Below, piece by piece: positions 18,101 to 25,370 of a stretch of DNA of 64,000 nt. How positions within the stretch are numbered: the first letter of the stretch is position 1; every line of letters starts with the position of its first letter. The notes under the pieces are model-generated. The model saw nothing but the letters and a program-made list of their open reading frames with translations. It was not told the origin of the DNA and did no database searches. The DNA is from Peptococcaceae bacterium UBA5752. Its GTDB lineage: Bacteria > Bacillota > Dehalobacteriia > UBA4068. The stretch covers positions 124,001 through 188,000 of the forward strand of contig DIFI01000017.1 of the NCBI GenBank assembly GCA_002419055.1, read 5' to 3'. The position numbers were made by a program, and so were the translations under genes.

Positions 18101-18370
18101 GAAATTAAAAAGCTTTACGAGGGGCGCCCTAATATTTTGGACAGTATCTCTAACAAGAAAATTAATCTGATCATCAACACCCCTCGCTCCAAAACCAGCG
18201 AACTTGACGATTCCTATATCCGCAAGATTGCCATTAAAAACAAAGTGCCGTATATTACAACCATGACAGCTGCCTTAGCAAGCGTGAAAGGGATTTCGGC
18301 ATATATTAAAAACAATCTAACAGAACCAAAGAAAAAATCTTTACAGGAATACCATTCGGATATAATATAA
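15149..18370 (+). CDS. carB: Carbamoyl-phosphate synthase large subunit
   Basis: Full-length 1073-residue CarB, making carbamoyl phosphate from bicarbonate, ATP and ammonia for pyrimidine and arginine synthesis. Both homologous halves are present, each opening with a nucleotide-binding start ([20 protein letters not shown] near residue 10; [20 protein letters not shown] near residue 554). Each half holds an ATP-grasp module. The C-terminal MGS-like allosteric domain lies at about residues 940-1060. AGGAAGAGGG precedes the ATG. Unusually, no carA (glutaminase subunit) or other pyr/arg gene lies near; carA must be elsewhere, or the enzyme uses free ammonia. Confidence 0.97.
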   Translation: [1073 protein letters not shown]

Positions 18371-18374
18371 CAGC

Positions 18375-18537
18375 AAAAGGACTTGACCCTTCTGTACCGC
18401 ACCAGCGGCAACGGACAGCGGAAAAAAGGCCTCTATCGCAGAATAACTTTAAATTACGCAAGCTGACGTCGTTTTTCGAGCGGCGTCAGCATTGTTTTTA
18501 TCTTGGTGCGGTACATTCTTCGCGGTCAAGTCCTTTT
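18375..18537. repeat. 163-bp inverted-repeat element (MITE-like or giant hairpin) after carB
   Basis: The left arm begins AAAAGGACTTGACC (18375-18388) with GTACCGCACCA (18394-18404). The right arm mirrors it with TGGTGCGGTAC (18504-18514) and GGTCAAGTCCTTTT (18524-18537). Spacers within the arms are 5 and 9 bases. A second hairpin sits in the middle (GCTGACGTCG/CGGCGTCAGC, about 18461-18490) and is followed by ATTGTTTTT, a probable carB terminator. Size, terminal inverted repeats and lack of coding capacity fit a MITE, though no clear target duplication is seen. Confidence 0.6.
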
Positions 18538-18617
18538 ATGTTTATAATTACCTTATATGACGGACGACTTTCTAAGAAAGCAGGCCTACCCAAAAGCGTA
18601 AGCCTGTTGTTTTCATT

Positions 18618-18690
18618 TGGTGGAGCAACTTAACCCAAATACAAACTATGTTTGTTTTGTAGGTGGGTATGCGGTAACGATAATGTTATA
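18618..18690 (-). repeat. Repeated tail sequence (copy D) beside a weak hairpin
   Basis: A 73-base stretch beginning TGGTGGAGCAACTT aligns ungapped with copy E at 7531-7603 (about 75% identical by eye). It is preceded by a CAGGC/GCCTG hairpin. In the minus-strand frame conserved with copy E it reads YNIIVTAYPPTKQT, a stop, then FVFGLSCSTK. The remainder of 18538-18843 shows only a further short inverted repeat (TAGCTAAGAT/ATCTTAGCTA). Confidence 0.5.
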
Positions 18691-18843
18691 ACTGCTAAAT
18701 TGTTTTACAATACCCTAAAAAAGTAGCTAAGATATTACATCTTAGCTACTTGCCAATCCTGATTGTAAGCTTTGGAAATGTAAGGAGCCTGTTCCTTCTG
18801 AGAAATTTTCAAAAGTTAACGCCTAAAGCTCAGCAGCTGGCTA

Positions 18844-19977
18844 TTAAACCGTCAGTTCTTTAACCGCCTGAATTGCACAGTCAATTTCCTCCTCGGTGTT
18901 GAACCAGGAAAAGCTAAAGCGGACAGCGCCCTGCTGCTCAGTACCAAGCGCGCGGTGCATTCTCGGTGCGCAGTGTACGCCGGGGCGCGTTGCAATATCG
19001 TACTCTTCTGATAATGCGTCTGCCACCGCGCCGGATTGATAATCGCCAATATTGAGCGAGACGATTGCCCCGCGGTCGCCGCAAAAATTGCCGTAAACCG
19101 TGACGTTCGGCAGATCCTTGACGCCTTCGTAAAAGCGGCGCATCAATAATTTTTCTTTTTCGTGTATCGCCTGCAAGCCAACAGCATTAAGAAAGTCTAC
19201 AGCGGCTGACAATCCGCAAATACCGTGGGCGTTCAGTGTCCCTGCCTCGAGCAGCGTCGGCAGCTGTGGTGGCTGCACACGGCTGTAGCTCTGTACCCCG
19301 GTGCCGCCGACCTTGAATGGACGGATTTCCAATCCTTCGCGCATACACAGACCGCCGGTGCCCTGCGGCCCCATCATTCCCTTGTGGCCAGTGAAGCAGA
19401 GCAGATCAATGCCAAGCTCTGTCATGTTGATTGGCCTTGTTCCGGCGGTTTGTGCACCATCCACGATCAGAATCAACCCATGCGCTGCCGCCACATCGCT
19501 GACTTTAGCAATGTCTGTCAGATTGCCGGTCAGATTGGAAGCATGGGTACAGACAATGGCTTTTGTATTGGGACGAACCAGCTTCTCGAACTCTGCATAA
19601 TTGAGGTTGCCGTCTTTATCCGCCGAAACAAAGTCCAGATCGACGCCTTGCTGATCCTCGAGACTGTACAGCGGGCGCAGAACCGAATTATGTTCCAAAT
19701 CCGTTGTAATTACGTGGTCGCCGCGGGAAATCAAACCGAATATCGCGATATTCAACGCCTCCGTCGCATTGCAGGTAAACACCACATGGTCAGGTCGCGT
19801 GCAGCCAAACAGCTCTGCCAGTTTCACCCTTGCGGCATAGACGCTATGCGCGGCATTGAGACTGCTTGCGTGTGTTCCGCGAGAGCTGTTTCCCATGACT
19901 TGCAGCGCCTGCATCATTGCATCAGCCACCTGCGGTGGTTTATATAAGGTCGTCGCTGCATTATCAAGATAAATCAT
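18844..19977 (-). CDS. Cysteine desulfurase family PLP enzyme in the double-cubane operon
   Basis: Class V aminotransferase fold, 377 residues, of the cysteine desulfurase subfamily often found next to 2-hydroxyacyl-CoA dehydratase-like genes. Visible features are YLDNAATT at the start, the lysine that binds PLP in FTGHKGMMGPQG, and the persulfide-forming cysteine in RPGVHCAPRMHRALGT. It should remove sulfur (or selenium) from cysteine (or selenocysteine). The start overlaps the activase stop by four bases, so translation is coupled. It probably supplies sulfur for the [8Fe-9S] cluster of the reductase encoded upstream, or works with the DUF3343 protein as a carrier; both are inferences. Confidence 0.88.
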   Translation of the reverse strand: MIYLDNAATTLYKPPQVADAMMQALQVMGNSSRGTHASSLNAAHSVYAARVKLAELFGCTRPDHVVFTCNATEALNIAIFGLISRGDHVITTDLEHNSVLRPLYSLEDQQGVDLDFVSADKDGNLNYAEFEKLVRPNTKAIVCTHASNLTGNLTDIAKVSDVAAAHGLILIVDGAQTAGTRPINMTELGIDLLCFTGHKGMMGPQGTGGLCMREGLEIRPFKVGGTGVQSYSRVQPPQLPTLLEAGTLNAHGICGLSAAVDFLNAVGLQAIHEKEKLLMRRFYEGVKDLPNVTVYGNFCGDRGAIVSLNIGDYQSGAVADALSEEYDIATRPGVHCAPRMHRALGTEQQGAVRFSFSWFNTEEEIDCAIQAVKELTV

Positions 19978-20762
19978 TTGGCGGCATCTCCTTTTGGAAT
20001 TTGTGCAGCAAAAATTGCAGCACCAATCGCACCGGCATAGCGTCCATGCGGGCTGGAAATAATCGTTGTATGCAGTTCTTTACCAAGCGCTGCGCGGATA
20101 TAGTCACAGTCACATAAGCCGCCAGTCAGGCAAAAGGTTCCAACCGTGTTATCCAGACGTCTTGCCTGTGACGCTACCTTTTTGACAATCGAGTCTACCA
20201 CCGCATAAGCGATGTTTTCTTTTTCCTCGCCACGCCCGATCAGGCTGATGACTTCGGACTCCGCAAACACCGTACACATGGAGCTGATGGAGACGCCGCC
20301 ACCGGTTTCGGCCAGTTTGCACAGTTCATCGGGGCGCATGGCCAGCGTGTTTGCCATGACTTCCAGAAACCGTCCTGTACCGGCAGAGCATTTATCGTTC
20401 ATCACAAAATCTTGAACAATGCCGTTTTCCACCCGGATAATTTTCGTGTCTTGACCGCCAATGTCAATGACTGTCAAATTCTTTGCTTCATGTAAATGCA
20501 TGGCGCCTTTGCCATGGCAGGTGATTTCCGTAATCGTCTTGTCTGCAAACGGAACAACCACACGGCCATAGCCGGTGGCAACGCATGGATAATTTGCAGG
20601 GTCAAAGCCCTCCGCGCAGAGGCGGCCTCGGACAGTCTCCGCCGTGTCAATGCTGCTCCAGCCCGTTGGCTGGACAAACAGCAATAGCGGCTTTTTTTCG
20701 CTGTCCAAAACTACCGTTTTGGTGCAGATTGAGCCAATATCGATTCCAATTGAATGATTCAC
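19974..20762 (-). CDS. Acyl-CoA dehydratase activase family ATPase (double-cubane reductase activator, YjiL-like)
   Basis: 262-residue member of the HgdC/BcrA/BadF ATPase family. Visible are the ASKHA nucleotide-binding motifs IGIDIGSICTKTVVL (residues 5-19) and DIGGQDTKII. Two cysteines at the usual positions (NDKCSAGTGRFLE and SSMCTVFAESEV) together bind the [4Fe-4S] cluster at the dimer interface. The protein uses ATP hydrolysis to push a low-potential electron into its partner reductase. The partner is encoded two genes upstream (21106-22377). Overlap with the desulfurase gene indicates an operon. Confidence 0.92.
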   Translation of the reverse strand: MNHSIGIDIGSICTKTVVLDSEKKPLLLFVQPTGWSSIDTAETVRGRLCAEGFDPANYPCVATGYGRVVVPFADKTITEITCHGKGAMHLHEAKNLTVIDIGGQDTKIIRVENGIVQDFVMNDKCSAGTGRFLEVMANTLAMRPDELCKLAETGGGVSISSMCTVFAESEVISLIGRGEEKENIAYAVVDSIVKKVASQARRLDNTVGTFCLTGGLCDCDYIRAALGKELHTTIISSPHGRYAGAIGAAIFAAQIPKGDAAK

Positions 20763-20828
20763 TGTGCTTCTCCATTCCTATATTGAGCAAATATCCCCTG
20801 CGACCAGAGCTACAGGGGATATTAATTA

Positions 20829-21104
20829 CTAACAAAACTTGTTGCGTCGTGGCTGAATCTGGCATGGCATCTCCACAATGCCGTAATACTCCGCGTGATT
20901 TCGCACTATGCTTTCCCGCACCGCTTCTATGTACTCCGCCTTGACAAGCAGGGACATGCCGCAGGACAGCTCACCTTGAATAGAACGGGGCGTCGGCGCA
21001 ATCCGCGCAGTCAGACCTTCCTTGCGGAGCTGCTCCTGCAAAGCCAGACCGTGCGTGTAATTTGCAAACAGAATATAGTAATTAAGTTCTGCTTGTTCCG
21101 CCAT
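20829..21104 (-). CDS. DUF3343 family protein (putative sulfur/selenium carrier-like)
   Basis: 91 residues matching DUF3343. An N-terminal YYILFANYTHGLALQEQLRKEG is followed by an APTPRSIQGELSCGMSLLV core that contains the conserved cysteine, and by a C-terminal cysteine. The cysteine in the P-R-x-I-x-x-x-C-G pattern suggests a carrier or redox role, as in TusA/DsrE-like proteins, and some DUF3343 members are annotated as Se/S carriers. It lies one base from the reductase gene and 66 bases before the activase. Confidence 0.82.
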   Translation of the reverse strand: MAEQAELNYYILFANYTHGLALQEQLRKEGLTARIAPTPRSIQGELSCGMSLLVKAEYIEAVRESIVRNHAEYYGIVEMPCQIQPRRNKFC

Positions 21105-21105
21105 C

Positions 21106-22377
21106 TTAGCCCAGCATTTCTATAAAGGCTTCGATACGGGTGCGGAGCTGCTCTGCATCAGTATCGGTGTAATCGGTTTCGATGCCAAGAACCGGGATGC
21201 CGGATTTCTTCAGCGCCTTTTCTACCGTGTAGCCTTCGGTGTCGTACAGGCAGCAGAACTTCAGATTGACATCAATTACACCGTCCACCTGATATTCCTT
21301 TGCCATGCGCAGAATATCATCAATACGGCCGGTGTTCGGTGTGAAGCAAGCGCAGTTAGTCTTCAGGTAACGCTGTGCCAACGCCATGAACTGGCCTTCC
21401 AGTGTGGTCTGTCTTTCATCCACCAAATTTTCGAAGTAACGGGTGCCGGTACACATTTCTTCGCAGACAACAGCGGCGCCGCTGGTTTCGATCAGATGGT
21501 GCAGCTTCCAGTTGGGAATTGCCAGCGGTGTGCCGGTGAGCAGAATACGCTTTGTGCCAGCCGGGAACACAGAGACACCGTCTTTGATACGCTGTTCCAG
21601 TTCATCAGCCAGCTTATTGCTCATCTGTGCGCAGCGCACGGGGTCGTCAAAGAAGGCAATCTGCATCATCAGCAGAGCATCTTTGCCGCTAATGGGCAGA
21701 ACCTTGGATTTTCTGGCCTCAAAGACACGAGCCAGCGCCTTGCGCTTTTCGTTAATGGTGTGAATGGCCGCATTCAGGCTTTCCGAGGTGATCTTGTTGC
21801 CGGTTAAATCCTCTACTACCTTGGCAAATTCTGCAATCTCATCTGCCCACCTCTGGATGTCTTTTTCACGCTTCATCTGCGGGATATCCATTATGTACGT
21901 AGGGACGTCCTCACCGAGGATTTCCCAAGCTTTTTTCTTACCGTCACAGGTCGTTTCACCAACATACATATCTGCAATGCGGAAAAACGGGCAGGTACGG
22001 TCAAGTCTTGCGCCAACGGATGCTTTAATCAGCGGGCAAGTAGACTTCGGCAGCACCTTTTCACCGCCGGGAACCCAAAACTGAGAGCCGCCGCACAGGC
22101 CGGTCACGATACCGTTTGCTGCAAAGATCACTTCATCCGGCACATAGACACAGAATGTGCCAAATACCTTCTGTCCATTCTTCTGCGCTTCAATCAGCTC
22201 TGAGGGGCGGATGCCGTGGATTTCGGAAACGACGAAATCCCAAAAGCCCATTGCTTCCGGGCGGTTTTCCTGAGAAAGGTAAACATCACCAAAGGCTGTC
22301 GGCAAGACCTGACATAGTGCATCGTGTGTTTCCAAATCCATCCCCAAATCTTTCCACATCTGAACATAATCTGACAT
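21106..22377 (-). CDS. Double-cubane-cluster reductase of the 2-hydroxyacyl-CoA dehydratase family (YjiM-like)
   Basis: 423 residues, 2-hydroxyglutaryl-CoA dehydratase D-component (HgdB/FldC) fold, but a single-subunit enzyme as in the double-cubane cluster proteins (DCCP). Candidate cluster cysteines are in FGTFCVYVPDE, LPKSTCPLIKAS, LDRTCPFF, NCACFTPNTG and NLKFCCLYDTEGY. In characterised DCCPs an [8Fe-9S] cluster catalyses ATP-driven reductions of small molecules, with acetylene as a test substrate. The physiological substrate is unknown. An AGGAGG ribosome site precedes the ATG. First gene of the operon with DUF3343, activase and cysteine desulfurase. Confidence 0.9.
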   Translation of the reverse strand: MSDYVQMWKDLGMDLETHDALCQVLPTAFGDVYLSQENRPEAMGFWDFVVSEIHGIRPSELIEAQKNGQKVFGTFCVYVPDEVIFAANGIVTGLCGGSQFWVPGGEKVLPKSTCPLIKASVGARLDRTCPFFRIADMYVGETTCDGKKKAWEILGEDVPTYIMDIPQMKREKDIQRWADEIAEFAKVVEDLTGNKITSESLNAAIHTINEKRKALARVFEARKSKVLPISGKDALLMMQIAFFDDPVRCAQMSNKLADELEQRIKDGVSVFPAGTKRILLTGTPLAIPNWKLHHLIETSGAAVVCEEMCTGTRYFENLVDERQTTLEGQFMALAQRYLKTNCACFTPNTGRIDDILRMAKEYQVDGVIDVNLKFCCLYDTEGYTVEKALKKSGIPVLGIETDYTDTDAEQLRTRIEAFIEMLG

Positions 22378-22760
22378 AATGATTTCCTCCTGTTTTTTAT
22401 TAGTAGTTCATAGATACCATCTATTAGTAAATTTGCGTCAATAGCAGCAGCTTCTACTACCTTTCTTGCGTCAACCGGCGCACTCCAGCACATTCCGTAA
22501 CCGGGCAGATATCACGTATATATTGAGCAGCTCATTAAAAACCACAAATATTTAAATATAACTACAATAATTCTAGCTTTTTTGACATGCTTTATCCAAT
22601 TAATTATTTTTATTTGATTTATAAAGTATATAAAATTAATTTATCATTAGTTTCATTAGGAGAACAAGTAATTCGTATTCGTCAAAATATTAGTTATATT
22701 AGCATGAACGTGTAAGGAGATTAACCCTTTTAAAATGAAGTGAGTACTGAAAAAACGTAA
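22378..22760. other. Intergenic region upstream of the double-cubane operon
   Basis: AT-rich, with no conserved gene recognised. A short minus-strand open stretch (ATG at 22493) runs into the reductase gene in another frame and is not supported. The leader of the operon must lie here; no riboswitch or obvious operator is visible. Confidence 0.45.
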
Positions 22761-22796
22761 AACCCAGCCATCAATTAAGATAGCTGGGTTTTTATT
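22761..22796 (-). terminator. ssrA terminator
   Basis: The stem AACCCAGC (22761-22768) / GCTGGGTT (22783-22790), immediately after the tmRNA 3' end on the minus strand, is followed by a short U-rich run. Confidence 0.85.
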
Positions 22797-23141
22797 TGGT
22801 GGAGCTGAGGGGAGTCGAACCCCTGTCCGAAAGAGAACCCACAGAAGCTTCTTCGAGCGTAGTTTGCGATTTAATTTCGCCCGCCGACCGATCGCAAACA
22901 ATCTGTCAACGCGCTATCCCCTTAATCTCCTCCAGTGATGCGGGGAAATACCACCGGAGCAGCCTGTATTAATGACCCTGCTTCTTCGCCTACAGGTGAA
23001 CCAAGGGCAGGGTTAGTTGCTTATGCAGCTAAAGCGTAATTATTTTTGGCAATTAAAAGATTTTCCACCGTTTTACGGCCTCATGGAACGCCGGCTCGCT
23101 ACTTCTGCCAATCCTTCCCCCGTCGAAACCGTTACAGCCCC
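22797..23141 (-). ncRNA. ssrA: Transfer-messenger RNA (tmRNA)
   Basis: 345-nt tmRNA. The 5' end is GGGGCTGTAACGGTTTCGAC (from 23141) and the 3' end is TTCGACTCCCCTCAGCTCCA with encoded CCA (ending 22797). The two ends pair as the alanyl-tRNA-like acceptor. The tag reading frame at 23021-23050 encodes AKNNYALAA followed by TAA. tmRNA with SmpB rescues stalled ribosomes and tags the nascent chain for ClpXP-type proteolysis. smpB is just upstream on the same strand, separated only by a small zinc-ribbon gene. Confidence 0.97.
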
Positions 23142-23267
23142 ATGATAGGCCAAACCAGATCTGACTGGAAACAAATGGCTGACTGCTTCGCCCTCGGTGG
23201 GCGAGAATAAGATGAAACATGCTGTCTGCTGTCTGGCAACAACTATACCCGATCAGGGATTCGCGGT

Positions 23268-23486
23268 CTACCGCTCCGGATGGAACCAGAACATATAGCC
23301 GCAGTGGTCGCAGACGAAATTGGTGGAGTTGACATTAGCCCAGTCGAGACCGAGCAAAGTCATGCCGGTGGTATTGAGCTGCGTCTCGCGCTGCCAGAAA
23401 TCACGGCTGCCACAGACCGGACAAACCAATTCATTGCCAGCCACACTCACCGGTCCTACTTCCCTGTTTTTGCTGAATAAGCCCAT
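23268..23486 (-). CDS. Small zinc-ribbon protein between smpB and ssrA
   Basis: 72 residues from the ATG at 23486. A GTG three codons upstream is possible, but only two bases follow its GGAG, whereas the ATG is 11 bases away. Two CxxC pairs (CPVCGS and CDHCGY) form a zinc ribbon. No membrane segment. It resembles small zinc-ribbon proteins annotated as DNA-binding, but I cannot assign a function. It starts one base after the smpB stop, so it is co-expressed with smpB. Confidence 0.75.
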   Translation of the reverse strand: MGLFSKNREVGPVSVAGNELVCPVCGSRDFWQRETQLNTTGMTLLGLDWANVNSTNFVCDHCGYMFWFHPER

Positions 23487-23487
23487 G

Positions 23488-23958
23488 CTATTCACGGCTC
23501 CTTTCCTTCATCACCCGCTCAACATCGCGCTTGCTCTCTTTGGTGATCATATCCTGCCGCTTATCATAGAGCTTTTTACCTTGTGCCAGAGCGATCTCCA
23601 GCTTGACGCGGCTGCCGCTGAAATAGGCCTTGATCGGCACTACCGTTAACCCCTTTTCCCGCGCCGCCGCAAATATGCGCCGGATTTCCGACTTGTGCAT
23701 CAGTAACCGCCGCTTGCGCTTCGGCTCGTGATTGAATCGGTTGCCCATATCGTAGGGGCTGATATGCATATTGTAGATGAAAATTTCGCCATCCTCAACT
23801 TTGGCGTAAGCATCCTGAAGGCTGCTCTTGCCGCAGCGGAGCGATTTGACTTCGGTACCTTGCAGCTCGATACCGGCCTCAAACAGCTCAAGAAAGCTAT
23901 ATTCATGGCGTGCTTTGCGGTTTTCACAAATCATTTTGACTTTTTGCTCTTGCGCCAT
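23488..23958 (-). CDS. smpB: SsrA-binding protein SmpB
   Basis: 156-residue SmpB with all hallmarks: ENRKARHEYSFLELFEAGI, LQGTEVKSLRCGKSSLQDAY, YNMHISPYDMGNRFNHEP and the basic C-terminal tail KLYDKRQDMITKESKRDVER, which mimics the codon-anticodon helix on the ribosome. Works with the tmRNA encoded at 22797-23141. GAGGAGG-like site before the ATG. Confidence 0.97.
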   Translation of the reverse strand: MAQEQKVKMICENRKARHEYSFLELFEAGIELQGTEVKSLRCGKSSLQDAYAKVEDGEIFIYNMHISPYDMGNRFNHEPKRKRRLLMHKSEIRRIFAAAREKGLTVVPIKAYFSGSRVKLEIALAQGKKLYDKRQDMITKESKRDVERVMKERSRE

Positions 23959-24113
23959 AAAATTTATTCCTCCTCGCGCCGCTTAAATAAAGTATAACAT
24001 AATAAGTGATTTTTCACAATAGTTGCTAAAAACTACAAGTAGCGATCCCTAACCCCTAACCGCTGCTATAGTACCTGCCTGTGTAGTGGTTTAACCACTT
24101 TGTCGAATAAAAA

Positions 24114-24144
24114 AAAGCGGCTGCCCGCAATGGACAGCCGCTTT
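24114..24144 (-). terminator. Terminator after the acidic zinc-ribbon gene
   Basis: The stem AAAGCGGCTG (24114-24123) / CAGCCGCTTT (24135-24144) has a long U run on the minus strand. A short palindrome GTGGTTTAACCAC lies just beyond, near 24086-24098. Confidence 0.85.
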
Positions 24145-24157
24145 CATTGTAGGTTCA

Positions 24158-24646
24158 TTAATCTTCTTTTTTATCTTTTTTTGTTTTTTTTGCTTCTTTT
24201 TTTACTTCTTTGATATCTACGATATCATCTTCGTCATCGTCGATATCATTGGGGAAATCGTCGTCGCTGTCATCGTTGCAGAAAACGACTGCACCGCAGT
24301 TGGGGCAAGTAACTTCAATAATATCATCATCATAGAGGATATCGGAATCAAAGCAAACTCCCTCATGACATTCCGGGCATTCGACTTCCACGTAATCATC
24401 GTCTTCATCGCATTCGCATTCGTCTTCGTTATAAAAATCTTCTTCCAGATCAGTCAAATCGCTGTCAATGCTTTCGAGGTAATCCTCGATATCAGCCTGG
24501 TCATCGCTAAGGCAGGCAATACGCTCGGCCATCTCCTCAAGAACACCCAACATCTCGAGAATTAATTTACCTTCCTTACTATTTTCTACTTCTATTCCCT
24601 CAGCTAGTCCTTGCAAATAAGCAACTTGTTGTTGTAAATCTTTCAT
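24158..24646 (-). CDS. Acidic zinc-ribbon protein with CD1247-like N-terminal domain
   Basis: 162 residues. The N-terminal helix (residues 1-60, LQQQVAYLQGLAEGIEVENS then LILEMLGVLEEMAERIACLS) matches a small conserved Bacillota domain annotated as CD1247 N-terminal. A very acidic linker follows. The zinc ribbon is formed by VECPECHEGVCFDSD and VTCPNCGAVVF. The C-terminus switches from Asp-rich to Lys-rich (KEVKKEAKKTKKDKKED). Encoded just downstream of efp on the same strand. Function unknown; the ribbon suggests a nucleic-acid or protein contact role. Confidence 0.75.
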   Translation of the reverse strand: MKDLQQQVAYLQGLAEGIEVENSKEGKLILEMLGVLEEMAERIACLSDDQADIEDYLESIDSDLTDLEEDFYNEDECECDEDDDYVEVECPECHEGVCFDSDILYDDDIIEVTCPNCGAVVFCNDDSDDDFPNDIDDDEDDIVDIKEVKKEAKKTKKDKKED

Positions 24647-24726
24647 GCAAATTCCTCCTTCCGATAGAGCACGACAGTAGTATTACCTAAAAACACTTTC
24701 TTTACCACAATCCTTAAAATTGCGGC

Positions 24727-25284
24727 TTAAACTCTTTCGATGTATTCGCCGCTTTTGGTATTGACACGAATCACATCGCCAACATTTATGAAGAACGGAA
24801 CCCGTACCACCGCGCCGGTTTGCAAAGTGGCAGGTTTGTTGCCGCCGGAAGCCGTGTCGCCCTTGATACCGGGCTCGGTTTCAACGACTTCAAGCTCTAC
24901 CTGAGCAGGCAGATCGACGCCGATGATGTCGCCTTTGAATAATAGTATCGAGATATTCATGTTTTCTATGAGATAGTTCTTGGAATCAGCCATTTGCTCT
25001 TCGCTCAACAGGCTTTGTTCGTAATTCTCGTTATCCATAAACACATAATAAGTGCCGTCATGATAGAGATATTGCATATTTCTTCTGTCCAAGTGAGCCT
25101 TCGGCATTTTCTCGCCGGCGTTAAAGGTGCGCTCCACCACAGAGCCTGTCCGCAGATTGCGCATCTTGGCGCGCACAAAGGCGGCGCCTTTGCCAGGCTT
25201 GACGTGTTGGAATTCGACAACGATATACGCATCTCCGTCTATTTCAACAGATACGCCGGTTTTGAAATCATTGCTTGAGATCAA
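24727..25284 (-). CDS. efp: Translation elongation factor P
   Basis: 185 residues, three beta-barrel domains. Domain I has ISSNDFKTGVSVEIDGDAYI and the loop KPGKGAAFVRAKMRNL, whose tip lysine or arginine enters the peptidyl-transferase centre. The C-terminal domain ends with the signature SGEYIERV. It relieves stalling at polyproline. No modification enzyme gene is next to it. Confidence 0.97.
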   Translation of the reverse strand: MISSNDFKTGVSVEIDGDAYIVVEFQHVKPGKGAAFVRAKMRNLRTGSVVERTFNAGEKMPKAHLDRRNMQYLYHDGTYYVFMDNENYEQSLLSEEQMADSKNYLIENMNISILLFKGDIIGVDLPAQVELEVVETEPGIKGDTASGGNKPATLQTGAVVRVPFFINVGDVIRVNTKSGEYIERV

Positions 25285-25370
25285 GAAACATCCCTCCGTT
25301 ATTTAAAACTTATGATTATAACTTTTCAACATTGATTATTGTATCATAATTTGTAAATTTTGTAAATAAT

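Noticed and set aside
22194..22493. Minus-strand ORF starting MCWSAPVDARK upstream of the double-cubane reductase
   Set aside because: It runs out of frame into the reductase gene, lacks a ribosome site and matches no family I know.
22656..22901. Minus-strand ORF over the tmRNA 3' part
   Set aside because: It reads through the tmRNA acceptor end and terminator; not coding.
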